Source: Eremomyces bilateralis CBS 781.70 (lineage: Eukaryota; Ascomycota; Dothideomycetes; Eremomycetales; Eremomycetaceae). From it: 64,000 bases of DNA. Below the pieces are notes generated by a model. The model had not been told where the DNA came from, did no database searches, and saw only the letters and a program-made list of their open reading frames with translations. The stretch covers positions 124,001 to 188,000 of the forward strand of contig NW_022985076.1 of NCBI RefSeq assembly GCF_010015585.1. Direction: 5' to 3'. The position numbers and the translations under genes were made by a program. Position 1 is the first letter of the stretch. Each line of letters starts with the position of its first letter. Of this stretch, positions 46,030-57,600 are shown piece by piece.

Positions 46030-46944
46030 ATGCCAAATACCACTCTTCCATCCGCTTCGATCTCCTCCAACTTTCAAGCTCGCAAACCCTACCCACCACC
46101 AACGCACTCGGATCTTGGTGCCTCTCTTCCTAAGAACAATGACTCATACAATGTGCATTTTCGCCATCCAGGATATCCAGACACAAACAATATTCTTCTC
46201 GTATTGCCAGCACTGGATAGCTCTGAAGGGAGCATTCATCACGAGACGGCAAGGATTGCTTGTGCGATAATCGCAAATTGCACCTGGGAAGGATTTTTGA
46301 CAGAGACGAGAAAAGGACGACGAATTGCAGCGGAGGCAGACTCCCTCCTAACGCTGAAGAATTACTATTTCCGGATCAAAGAGGACCCTGATGACGGTAT
46401 ATCTCGAGGATTGATGTTTCGCTGGACCGCTTTATTCCACATATTAACATAAACTATTCTCAGATCCTAAATACCCTATCATCCCATCCTTTGCCCACTT
46501 TCAATTCCCCCACGATAACCTACCACCTTGTTGGAAATCGGACATCTTCCGCATCCCTAGGTCCGACATCTTACCACGACAGAGCGGCCTGACAGAGATC
46601 CTCTTGTCCCGCGATGTTTCTTGCAGAGTAACCAGCCACACTGAGGGCACGGAAGCTGCGCATCTCATTCCTCGGAGTGAGGAGCCGTGGTTCAGTTCAA
46701 ACATGATGTTTCAATACACTTCTCGTCCCGCCACTATGACCGATCCAACCGACGATGCTCGAAACGCCATTTTGCTACGATCGGATATTCACACTGTGTT
46801 CGACCAGAAACGGTTGGTTGCTGTACCCAAAGGGAGTTCCTGGGTTGTCCATGTCTTTGCCCCTGGCTTGACAGGAGAGCTTGCGAAACTATACCATAAT
46901 GTCACGCTGCAGCCACTTATGGATGTAAGCGTGGAGTGTCTGTT
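46030..46944 (+). CDS. HNH-type endonuclease-domain protein, 3' part lost in an assembly gap
   Basis: Exon 1 is 46030-46396 and exon 2 starts at 46464 after a 67-nt intron; the gene enters a run of N at 46945. The visible part is about 282 residues. The N-terminal half is unrecognised (LVLPALDSSEGSIHHETARI, LTLKNYYFRI). The HNH_2-like domain is clear in exon 2: SRDVSCRVTSHTEGTEAAHL, HLIPRSEEPWFSSNMM, and DDARNAILLRSDIHTVFDQ followed by KRLVAVPK. It keeps the first His (AHLI) and the N...DxH...FDxxR pattern of this fungal family. These proteins are common and often amplified in ascomycetes; their biological role is not settled, and nuclease activity is inferred from the fold only. Confidence 0.8.
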
Positions 46945-47604
46945 NNNNNNNNNNNNNNNNNNNNNNNNNNNNNNNNNNNNNNNNNNNNNNNNNNNNNNNN
47001 NNNNNNNNNNNNNNNNNNNNNNNNNNNNNNNNNNNNNNNNNNNNNNNNNNNNNNNNNNNNNNNNNNNNNNNNNNNNNNNNNNNNNNNNNNNNNNNNNNNN
47101 NNNNNNNNNNNNNNNNNNNNNNNNNNNNNNNNNNNNNNNNNNNNNNNNNNNNNNNNNNNNNNNNNNNNNNNNNNNNNNNNNNNNNNNNNNNNNNNNNNNN
47201 NNNNNNNNNNNNNNNNNNNNNNNNNNNNNNNNNNNNNNNNNNNNNNNNNNNNNNNNNNNNNNNNNNNNNNNNNNNNNNNNNNNNNNNNNNNNNNNNNNNN
47301 NNNNNNNNNNNNNNNNNNNNNNNNNNNNNNNNNNNNNNNNNNNNNNNNNNNNNNNNNNNNNNNNNNNNNNNNNNNNNNNNNNNNNNNNNNNNNNNNNNNN
47401 NNNNNNNNNNNNNNNNNNNNNNNNNNNNNNNNNNNNNNNNNNNNNNNNNNNNNNNNNNNNNNNNNNNNNNNNNNNNNNNNNNNNNNNNNNNNNNNNNNNN
47501 NNNNNNNNNNNNNNNNNNNNNNNNNNNNNNNNNNNNNNNNNNNNNNNNNNNNNNNNNNNNNNNNNNNNNNNNNNNNNNNNNNNNNNNNNNNNNNNNNNNN
47601 NNNN
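46945..47604. other. Assembly gap (660 N)
   Basis: A continuous run of N. It hides the 3' end of the HNH gene and possibly the 3' flank of the P450 gene. Confidence 1.
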
Positions 47605-47775
47605 ACTGATTTCGCAAGTCACTGTACGCTTGTCATGCCTTGAGATGGCCGCTCCCGCCCTCGTGATATATCTATTTTTAGGAGGAAGAGCACACAGCCT
47701 TTGGTGGAATTGACCTGTGTTGATGTCCACCAAGGGACTTTAAGCCTCTGCGACCGTCTCGAGTGTGGACGTGCT

Positions 47776-49617
47776 TCACTCCACTTGGGCATGGAATTTG
47801 TCTTTCCCCCAGACGAGCTTGTCATCTCTCTTCTCAATCCTCATCCACATGTTTCGATGAAGGAAAAAGCCGAAACTTTCTTCGTCCCACATCTTCTCCA
47901 AGCCTCCTCCCGCACGGCAATCAAATCGCAGCACAAACTCGGCAATAGTTTTGTTGAGCTCCATCATGGCGACCGGTCGTCCAAGGCAGCCGAACCGACC
48001 GTATCCAAATACCATCCACACGGTATCATTCATGGCTTGAAGCCTAGCTTCGTCGTCAGGACTGGCTTTGTCATGAAGCAACCATCGTTCCGGTCGGAAC
48101 ACATAGGGATCGTCTCCGTACAAGCTCTTTTCATGGCACATTCCCCAACTATTCCATGCAATGCTAGTGCCACCCGGAACGAAGATCCCATCGATGGTAT
48201 CTCCTTCAGGAGGGACATTCTTGGACAACATCCCAGTCACGGGAGGGTATAGTCGAAGAGATTCCTTAATGCACGCTTGAAGATAAGGCAATTCGCGCGC
48301 CTCGGAATCTCGAATAATCGGCCTGGAGATCTTGCCATCTTTCAGTCCGTTGGTCAACTCTTCCAAGAGCTTGGAACACGGACCCTGATGGGTGAAGATA
48401 TGCATTAAAGCGAGGCGTAGAGCCGTACTCGTGCTATCAGAACCGGCCGTGATCTGTGTTAATGTTTCGCTCTCAAGCTCTTCTTGAGTCAACCCATGAG
48501 CTAGGAACGAGCCCAGCATATCCTTCTGCTCGATCTTGTTCGGACCGAATCTCGCAGCCACAGACTCTTTCGCCCAACCCATGACCTTCCCAACTCCAGT
48601 CGCATCCGAAGCTTTTGGAAAAAAATACTGAACCGCAGGCAGTCGCAAAATTCCCAGCAGCTCAGGATACACGCTAAAGAACATGATGGCTGGAAGCATC
48701 ATGCGGAGATTCTGAAGGTAGCCGAATGGATCACTATTATCAGTGAGAAACCCGAACGGCCTTCCAAATGCGATGCCGGAGATCACATCCAAAGTGAAGA
48801 AAGTCATGATCCTGGCTAAGTCGACAGGGTTATAGCGCTCAGAGTCTGAGGTGTAGCTACGTTCTATGAGAGCAATTAGATTCAAGATTTGTTCCTCGAT
48901 CTCCATTTCCAGATTTGGATTGTCTTTGCCAGAGTACTACTTCTGTTCAGCCGTTATTATTTCGAAGTTGTTCTTAACTCAACTTACCCCTGGACTCATC
49001 TTGGTTCTGAGCTGACCATGTATGGCCTCATCTCGATAACTGACGATGTTATCCCTTTCCGGATGTAGACGCAAAGCTTCATACACCTTGGAACGAGTGT
49101 AAGGACTTCTCACGGCACTCATTCGCCGGATAAGGGAAACATCCTTGGTCAAAAGAGTCGACGGTGCGATTCTCGCCGTCGATCCTGCTAGGTCGTCAGC
49201 AACGTCCACGACTGTTGAATTACACTTTGTATTTGGATTCAATATTGATCGGAGTATCTCTCCATTTTGAATCCACCCTTCCAACTCTTTTTAATCTCGT
49301 TCAAAACTAACGAAACCTTGGCTTTATATAAAGAGCTCGGGATTTCGACGTGAGGTTGCTGATAATTGGTTCAAGCTACCAAATGATTTGATGCGGGTAT
49401 TGGTTCTCTAGGGAAGGTTGGATCGCTCACCATATTCTTCGTTGACTTCGCCAAAATATTTATGCATCCGACCGGACGTTAATACTCGAAGCATCCAGAG
49501 TCTGCTCCATCCGGCTCCTCGAGGGCCTCTGAACCGACGGAGCCCAACATATTGTTTAATGGACTTGAGAGTAAGAAGGAAAGCGGCAACAATGAAGATG
49601 AAGGTGAAGAAGTGCAT
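47776..49617 (-). CDS. Cytochrome P450 monooxygenase (pisatin demethylase-like group)
   Basis: ER-anchored haem monooxygenase; substrate unknown. Exons 49617-49431, 49184-48988 and 48936-47776 give 514 residues, the usual size. The N-terminal anchor (FFTFIFIVAAFLLTL) is followed by a basic/proline hinge (FRGPRGAG). Family blocks: STARIAPSTLLTKDVSLIRR, MSAVRSPYTRS, GYSGKDNPNLE across intron 2, I-helix AGSDSTST, K-helix ESLR, PERW, and the haem-binding FGYGRFGCLG with Cys near residue 445. The ATG at 49617 is preferred over an upstream in-frame GTG. Intron 1 is unusually long (246 nt, others about 50). The gene faces a LaeA-like methyltransferase across 1.6 kb, suggesting they may act together. 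Confidence 0.93.
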
Positions 49618-50395
49618 TTTGAACGAAACATCCACCAGTCTCGCCGCAATTGCACCGATTCCTTGGTCGAAAAAGAAAAATCCGAAATGTGAGTAACGAA
49701 AGTTACCTGACTAGTGAGATTTCCGACGACTTTGTTGTCCCTTGCTCTGGGTTATTTATGACTTGTCAGGAGCGACGGAATGGGAAGATCGTCGCAATAT
49801 GAAGCGGGGCAGATCGTAACCCGACAAGCAAGAGGTCCATAAGACTGAAGTTTGAGCACAGAATGTGACTCGGTTAATACGAGTATCAGTTCAATTCACT
49901 GGATCGGTGGCTCGACTGCAAGTTGGTTTCCAGGATGTTGCAGGTTGCTGGCTAATATTTTGATAATTCTCCATTTCAGTTATATGTTAGTTTATAATGC
50001 CTGCGGAAATGCAGCTACCTGGTTCAGCTTCGAGCCACATTCCCAATGATATCCCTATCAGGTGGAGCGAGTCAGGGAGCTGTGTAGTCCAGTTCTTTTG
50101 GTAGTGATCACATTGTGGCCTAGCAGGACGCTTATGCAGACGTGCAGAACCAAACTCCGCTTCATGCAGTTCCTCGCTCATAATATGCATGCAAGCGAGC
50201 AAGAACAGCATTCCCGATACTGTTTTCAAAGTAGAGAACCTGGACGGCCCTCAGTACCGGCCGTCTCGGCCACATGGATTTGGATAGGGAGGATGAGAGC
50301 AGTGTGTAGTCTACTCCACAGCGGGCACCGTCATGTAGATTAGTTTGCTAGTTCCCCACATGGGCCGACTGAAGTTGGCCCGAACGGGCGCAGGA

Positions 50396-50452
50396 ATCAA
50401 TCAATTAATATCAATCAATCAATCAATCATTCCTTCATTCCTTCATTCATAA
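50396..50452. repeat. AATC/ATTC tetranucleotide microsatellite
   Basis: Runs of aatc units followed by attc/cttc units directly next to the inverted-repeat element. Confidence 0.85.
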
Positions 50453-50456
50453 TATG

Positions 50457-50728
50457 CCTCCTGGGGGGGAAGAAATTGAGTTACGTTTCTTGGAATTCTC
50501 CTAACGATAACTACCACTATCACCATCATAGACAAGCCCAATTCGCTCAAAAACAGCATAATATCAAAACGTATAGTTAGTTAACTACTCTTTTCCTAGT
50601 TAGTTAATTAGGCGACTACTAATTAGAGATCTGTTTTGGTGAATTCTCCGCCGTGTTCTGGTTAAAGTCGTGGAGATGAGCTGAGGGAAATGCCAAGAAG
50701 CGTAACTCAATTTCTTCCTCCCCGAAGG
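50457..50728. mobile_element. MITE-like element with about 40-bp inverted terminal repeats
   Basis: The left arm (50457-50501) and the reverse complement of the right arm (50685-50728) share GGAAGAAATTGAGTTACG, followed by one mismatch, TTCTTGG and a further partial match. The 180-nt interior is A/T-rich and non-coding. Size, non-coding content and inverted ends fit a miniature non-autonomous DNA transposon. A clean target duplication was not found, because the left side abuts a microsatellite. It is not related by sequence to the Fot1/pogo ends at 27-29 kb. Confidence 0.6.
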
Positions 50729-51215
50729 ATAATGGGATTGCATGGTATGGTTCAGCTCATGGCTTGGCCTTGCTCCAGTTGCCCACGAGTTGGTTTGGAT
50801 TTGTCCTCCTTTCTCGCAATCCGTCGTCACTTGTGTGACATTGATTCACATATGGTATTTCTAGTTTCTACTAGTATACATACCGAGGGGCTAGGGATTA
50901 CTATGATATTGTCAAAATATTTCCCTTGCTTTGCCGTCATTCCAGCAGTACGGCCAGAACAAACGTCATGTCCAGTACATCGGGATTGAAATGGAGGGTA
51001 TGGTTGCCAAACAACGACGTTATATGCTGTGCATCCACACATCGGACACATTTGCCCATTATCCGGAAACTTTAAACAGCTACATAGCCTCAGCGAGGCC
51101 GTTTCTTCTTCTCCCCTGAATGCCCCTTCCATCTACCGTTTTTCCCCATCAATCCAGTCGGTTTGATCTTCGCATGTGCAGTCCTGTTGAATGATATAAT
51201 TTTATTACGGCAACC

Positions 51216-52674
51216 ATGGACGGAACGCAGAATTCGGCTCCTCAAACGGTTGAAGTCGATGTAGGTTTCTCGTGCTTTGTCCGGGGTTATGGGGGGCATT
51301 TGAATGTTATCCTACGGAGCTGCCGAAGCTGATACTCCGAGACTGTAGGTTGATTCTGATTCCGCATTGGCTGATGATGCGTATGTCCTACCACTTAAAG
51401 GGGTGCAGCGTTTTGGGTAACCGGGTTCAGTTCAACTGCATCCACATCTTTGGCCGAAAGCATATTCGACTATCGCCGCGAGAACGGAAGAAGCTACCAT
51501 GGTTTGTTCTCGCCCATCGGCATGCGGCTCATCCGCACCGATCTGTCTTATCTCCGTCTATTAATCTCGCTCCTTAGCATACAAGCCTGGATCCTATGTA
51601 TTTCCTTGTGACGAGGTAGGCGTTCTAAGACCCGGTCCGCATCACGGTTGTATCTGACTGGCTGCATAGAAAGAGTCCGATCGACTGGGTAAGCTCTTTG
51701 CGGTCTAGTAACGATTACCTACTGAAGAAAGAAGACTTGCAGCATCATTTGTTTCAACTGACCCTTGATGGAAAGTTGTTTCTCGCACCAGTTGGGCCTG
51801 ACCCACATCACATACTTGACATCGGTACAGTGAGTGTCTCCCGTATCCAGCGCAAGGCGAATACCTAATCATATTCAGGGCACCGGTATCTGGGCCATCG
51901 ACGTCGCGGACGAGTTTCCCAGTTGCGAGGTGATTGGCACTGATTTAGCACCGACCCAGCCCAGCTTCGTTCCCCCGAATTGCAAATTCATCATCGACGA
52001 TGCCGAGGACACATGGCTCTTCGGAAGTACAAAATTCGATCTCGTACACTTCCGGGTGATGGGAGGCTGTTTCAAAGACTGGAGGCAGGTCTTCAAGCAT
52101 GCATTCGAGTAAGTAAGTATCATCTCCCTTTTAAGATCAAGTCTGCTGAGCAGCTCAGTGCATGTGCGCCTGGAGGCTATATTGAAGTCAAGGATTTTAT
52201 CTTACCTATGAAGTGCATCGACCATACATACGCTGGCACCGCTTTGGAAGAGTGGGATAGGAACATGATTACAGCGTCTGAGAATTTTGGCAAAGAAATA
52301 TGTCAAGTCGACAGCTACAAGGGATGGTGAGTACCACTCCTCTGTTGCCTACACAATTAACAGCCCCAGGCTTCTCGAAGCCGGATTTGTTGATATCCAG
52401 CAACGCGACTTCATGTGGCCATCAAATCCCTGGCCGAAGGACCGCGTAAGTCGACTCGAGCATCGTTTTATGAGAATCATGATTAACCAAGTCCAAGAAA
52501 TTGAAGGAGATCGGCAAATGGAACGAAGTCAATATTACGGACGGCTTGGAAGGCTTTTCCCTCAAGCTCATGACTCACGGATTAGGCTGGTCGGAAACGA
52601 GCGTTCAGGTTCATATTGCACAGGTGAGGTCCGCTATACGTGATCGAGGAATCCATGCATACTTTTCTATGTGA
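51216..52674 (+). CDS. LaeA-like SAM-dependent methyltransferase (TAM-domain type)
   Basis: Class I methyltransferase of the large fungal family that includes LaeA and secondary-metabolite O-methyltransferases. Ten exons: 51216-51260, 51349-51380, 51431-51501, 51578-51615, 51670-51688, 51732-51829, 51879-52108, 52159-52326, 52370-52445, 52498-52674; 317 residues, all phases consistent. Spliced blocks are DSDSALADDASTAST, FDYRRENGRSYHAYKPGSY, DLQHHLFQLTLDGKLFLAP, the SAM-binding motif ILDIGTGTGIWAIDVADEFP, EVIGTDLAPTQPSFVPPN, FIIDDAEDTW, then APGGYIEVKDF and LLEAGFVDIQ. Exon 5 is only 19 nt and one intron is 43 nt. No nuclear localisation signal is obvious, so a tailoring enzyme is as likely as a regulator. 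Divergent from the P450. Confidence 0.9.
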
Positions 52675-53113
52675 GTTTAAGGCCTTCATTTAATTCGACC
52701 ATGACGTTAACCAAAAGAAGTCCAATTCTCTGGGGTAGGAAACCAGACGATCGTTATCCGGGGTAACTGACATGGACTGAGCCAACCTACCACAAGCCGT
52801 ACGGCATTCCTATCACGGGCCATATACGCCCCCTGTGCTTGAGTTAAGCGTTTACAATTATGATCAGATGCCGAATAGGGAAGTTTAGGTACATATTAGG
52901 CATATACGTGTCACAAGATAGGCTTGAACGACAGGAAACATTCGATTGATATGCTGAAACACGGAATATGTATTCCAATGCCAGTACTTCAACCGACATT
53001 TTTCAACTCCTCATTGTGGTAAACATCGCCACCGAATTCCGAACCCCCATAAATGCGCGCTGATCGAAAGTCCCAACCGTTTTATTCCCATAGCGCCATT
53101 ATCATTATGCGTA
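52675..53113. other. Convergent 3' flanks
   Basis: About 0.44 kb between the methyltransferase (+) and the GFA-like gene (-); nothing recognised. Confidence 0.5.
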
Positions 53114-53948
53114 TCACCTGTCCATGTCGTCGCTCATCTGCCCTATTTTTCTCTTCGACGGCGTGTTCCTGCCACTCTCGTCCCCATTCGTAAACTCGAC
53201 AACCTCCCACTCGACTTCGGGCCGCCCATTCGCCAACATGTGCCCTCCCCTCTGCCGCTTGACCCTCCCCAACCGCCCATCATCCACCATCTCCTCGAAC
53301 CACGGCGACCCTTTTCTCGCCACCAATTGCTCTCCACTCGACGAAGCCCGTACTGCCTGCAGTTCACCAACCTCCTCCTCCTCTTCTCCCGAAGGTAACA
53401 GCCCCAACTCCTCTAGCACCGAGATCTCTCCGTCCACCAGACTCTCCAGCGTCAGATTGATGAAGTCGGCGTCCTCCCTCGTGCTTTCGCTCCACACGCT
53501 CAGTGGCGTGCCGCAGTACCCGCAGAACTGTCGGCGCGTATGCTCGGGCGCGTTGGGCGCGTCGTAGGTCCGGCGGATCGAGGTGTGCGTCTCGTCGGAG
53601 AAGAAGCCGGTCGTGGTAGAGTGGAACCAGTCGAGAGGGACGCGTAGGAAGGCGGAGAAGGGCGCGGCTTGGTGGCGGCCTGTGGGTGGTCAGATCCCGT
53701 CGGTCAATGGCGGTGGATGGTCTTTGATGTCGAGCGCGGCGGTCACGAGTGGTATGGAGAGAAAGGCCATTTGCTAGACAACGGGTGGACGTACGGTTGG
53801 AGCTGCTTGTATCAAATTGGACCTGAGCTTCCTTTATTCGCGGCTCTGGGATATTGACGACATAGCTATTCCTTGTGCATGCGCAGACTCCATTAAGGGA
53901 TCGACAGGGCTCCCCGTCAATGAGGAGAACGCTGCCTCTGGTAGACAT
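53114..53948 (-). CDS. Divergent GFA-like (Mss4-fold) protein lacking the central cysteine pair
   Basis: Exons 53948-53795 and 53679-53114 (intron 115 nt) give 239 residues. The first metal cluster is CRSLNGVCACTRNSYVV (Cys 22 and 24) and the last is RRQFCGYCGTPLSVW (Cys 104 and 107). Between them the usual CxxC is replaced by QVQFDTSSSNRRHQAAPFSA followed by FLRVPLDWFHST. The block FFSDETHTSIRRTYDAPNAP is also typical of this subgroup as I remember it. The C-terminal 110 residues are acidic, then polar, and end in SKRKIGQMSDDMDR; no second domain is recognised. With fewer zinc ligands than classical GFA enzymes, it is probably not a formaldehyde-glutathione enzyme. Confidence 0.8.
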
Positions 53949-54678
53949 GGAGGGAATACTTGTATAGCTTGTTATACAGTTAGGAGAATAGCGAAGGCAG
54001 TTAGTGTAAGGAAATCCCCAAGTGTTTAACAAAACGCCGCCGAGAAATCATAATTCGAGCACCTGCAGATGAAGAAACGGGAGCTGGAGGGTTCGATGGT
54101 GATAACTCGGTATTATTACCGCTTCGTTGCTCGTACGACTTTTCGACTCCGAAAAGACGATGACGCAGCTGAGGCGAGGTTGAGGAGCAATGTCAGGCAC
54201 CAAGGCATAGAAGTTCTCCTGGCCTCAGCTGTATTGATCAGGTGGCAGCTCAGCAGCATCAACATCAAATTTCAACGTCAATAATCCTCTAGGATTTGAA
54301 ACTTCTCACTTCAGTACTCAGGCAGAGTATAGTTTGGTATATAGTTTTACTTGTGATTTAAACCAGACCCAAAGAGCTTCGTGTTAATGTATCCCTCCGT
54401 CAGAGCCGTTGGCAATCCATTTACAAACAATCCCCAGTGTATCGGCGATTTATATTTTATACTGAGAAGAACGCGGAGCATCACGGAGACATGGTTGAGT
54501 AGAGCCTGTAGAAATCTTTGAAGGTCGTTAATCCGAACAACATGAATAATCCTGCGTCGTCGCTCATCCAATGGTGCCTCTATTCCAAATGGCGCAATGA
54601 CTTATAAACAGTGCAGATGCCGTACCAAAATAGGTATGCCCAGAGAACAATATCACAAGGTGCGCAATATACCCCCTC
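53949..54678. other. Intergenic between two minus-strand genes
   Basis: About 0.7 kb: promoter of the GFA-like gene and 3' flank of the polo kinase gene. No gene recognised. Confidence 0.5.
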
Positions 54679-57600
54679 TTAAAGAGAATACCTCTCTACA
54701 TCTCCTCCATGAGCCCCGACGGTCACCCAGTCCATCTTCTTCCCCTCCTCCGTATGGCTCCCGTTCCACCGGAGATATTTCGCTTCCTCGGATAGGACAC
54801 CCACACCCTTGCACCTGAGCCACTCATCGAGGGCCTCGAGGAAGAATTGCAGCTTCCCGCGCAGATGGTTGGCATGTGCGACGTCGACCGCGACTGGATA
54901 GTTCTCGGCATCCCATAGCAGCGTGTGGATGGGCAGGTGCAAGGACTTGCGACCGTTGATGGACTCGCGGTTCAGCGCGCTATGTTGCTCGAGGAATCGG
55001 ATACCGCCCTTGGAGAGGCAGAGGAAGTTGCAGTATCGGCCGTCAGAAGAAAGGTTGAGTTTGGTGTGGTCGGGGAAGTTGATCTAGGGAAGGTTAGCGC
55101 GTTTCATGACGAGGGGCGGCTCGGGACGAACCTGGAACGACCCATCAGTAAACCCCCATACCCCGACATTGCCGAGCCGTTGATAGAATTTGACGATAGT
55201 GTCCGGCGTCTCGGTTGCCGAGTTCGTCGCTGCGCTCTCGGCCTCGTCCGCCGACACTTGCTTCGCAAGGTACGACACGAGCTTTAGCCAGATCCCAACC
55301 TTCTCTTTCTTCATTTCAGGTCCAAGACCAACGGATCGGATGCCAGCGCCACCAAAGTCGGCGTAATATTCGAATGGCAGGGAGAGCATGGCGTCCGGGT
55401 TCTTTCGCACCTCACGCACTTTGGCGTAGCCGTTCCGCACCACGGCCAACGTCACAGGGAAGGTTGGCTTCGGTTTTTCTTTCTTCAAGACCGTTCCGAT
55501 GCTCCCGTCCTCGAGCATGTACCCAACGCCATAGGCTTTGGAGTAGTCGACCCATTTCGAAATGAACGGCAGTTTGGGCTTGGCGAGCCGACCTGGAGTT
55601 GCATATCGATTACTGAGTGCGTCAGCAATATTGTCCCGAAGGTTCGCGACGCGAGCCAAAACCGTCTCGGGATCGGTATACGGGACCTTCGGCCCTACAT
55701 CACCCGAAGGAATGCGCGTTGCCCTCGGCGCTGCGCCACCAGCATGTCTAGGAGCCACTGTCATGCCGTCTCTTGATGACGGCCTTGAACTCTGCTGGTC
55801 GACGACTGGTTTGGGCATGACAGTCAAGGCAGGCCTCTTTGGAAGAGCAATCTCCATGAGTTGGAGCTGCTCGGGCTGCTCAGGCTCTCGCAAAGGAGCC
55901 GCTCTCTTCGAATTCTTTCTCGTAACTCTGCAGGTTTCACGGGGCATTACTGGCGGCTCCTGTATATTCCCGACGATTCGTACCGTCTCCATCGCCACTG
56001 CCTTATTCCTTCTCGTCTGCCTTGTACTCTCCTGGGCCGCTGGAGGTATATTCTCCGTGTCCGCGCTGACTACAACAGTTTCAACCACCTTGGTCGTTTG
56101 CGGTATCTTCGAATCCACTTTCATTTCCGGTACTCTCGCCACCTGAATAGACTGCGATCGTTGTGTAGCAATCGCCCGGCGCTTTGGCGCGGACGCCATC
56201 GTTCGAGACGCAATAGTTCGAGCCGGTTTCCTCTGCAACTGGGCCTCGGGCTCTCTGTCGTCAGCAGTGGTAGCAGGCTCGGTATTTTCCTTCGATCTCC
56301 GTATCCGCTTTGCTTTCTCCGCCAATGCTCTCGTTGTTCCCGGCTCGTTTGCAGACGTTTCTCGCAACGCTCGGCCTTCGGCAGATGGCTCTCGTTCTTC
56401 GATGATGTCGCTCAGCTGTGCGTTGGGGTCGACCGAGAATGGATCGACCCGGTCAGGGTATGGCAAATAGATCGTTCCCTCTGGAATTGGAACCACCGGG
56501 TGGCGGCCGATTTGGAGCTCTTTTTCACAATCTCGAACGACGGACCGCAATTTTCGGCCACCGATGACCGGGAATAGCTTGCCTGGCGCAAACTCGCCGA
56601 CGCCGGAGGCTTTGCATAATCGGAACCAGCTATCTGAGAAGCCTCTTTGGATCACGGCGGCTGTTGGCGGTCGGACGGCTGGAAATCGCGGTGGTACACT
56701 CGTGCAGCTCGATTCCATGGTCTCGGGGATGAAGGCGGTCTTGAAGAACGTATGGCTGACGATCTGATCCGGACATGGTCGATCGTCCTCGTGTACGAGC
56801 AATGTCGCGACGAGATCTCGAAGATCGTTGGAGATGTCGTTCTGCGTTTTCGAAGGGTCCGGCCACTTGTAATCGCACATCTGTAGCTTCTTGTAGATGT
56901 CTTCGCGTTTTGGGGCATGGAACGGTGCCTTTCCAATGGCTAACGTATAACTAGACGATCATCAGTATTTTTCCCGCCTAAATCAAATGGTATGGACTGA
57001 CGCGATAATGCCAATTGCCCACAAGTCCACTTTTTCATTATGTCCTCTCCCTCCTTTCTCCAGAATCTCCGGGGCAAGGTAGTTTGGCGTCCCGCACATG
57101 GTCGTCCGTCTCAGCGACACGTCGTTCTTGCTCACCATGACCGCAGCCAGCCCAAAATCTCCGACTTTGATGTTCATATTGCTGTCTAGGAAAAGATTGC
57201 CTGTTTTCAGGTCCCGATGGATAATCTGTCGTGCATGCAGATACTTGACTGCCCCACACGTCTGGATCAGAAACCGTCTGATCTCGGGCATGGTGAAAAA
57301 CTTTCGTCTCTTCAGTGCATCAGCCAGTGAGCCGTTATCGCATACTTCCAAAACAACATATGTACTCGGCCCGAAAGTAAATGCACGGTAAAACTCGACG
57401 ATATTCGGATGTTGCAGCTTCGAGTGCAATTGGAGCTCAGTCACAAACTAGATCTCGTCAGATATGTTGTCCGCAATTGGCGTCAATTCATTTGAATCTA
57501 CCTTCTGTGCCATCTTCGCCGGTTCCATCTTCGACTTCACAATCTTCAACGCGATAATGCGACCGGTCGCCTTCCCTCGTTCCGCCACCTCCGCCCGATG

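Larger units (their letters stand above)
49618..51215. promoter_or_regulatory. Divergent intergenic region between P450 and methyltransferase, containing a MITE-like repeat
   Basis: About 1.6 kb. Holds a tetranucleotide repeat (50396-50452) and an inverted-repeat element (50457-50728). The rest is the presumed promoter space of both genes. No coding sequence recognised. Confidence 0.6.

Noticed and set aside
46604-47733. Long open frames running through the N block
   Set aside because: They are artefacts of translating N; only the part before 46945 is supported.
47776-52674. A secondary-metabolite gene cluster
   Set aside because: No backbone enzyme (PKS, NRPS, terpene synthase, DMATS), transporter or cluster regulator within the window; kept only as a gene pair.
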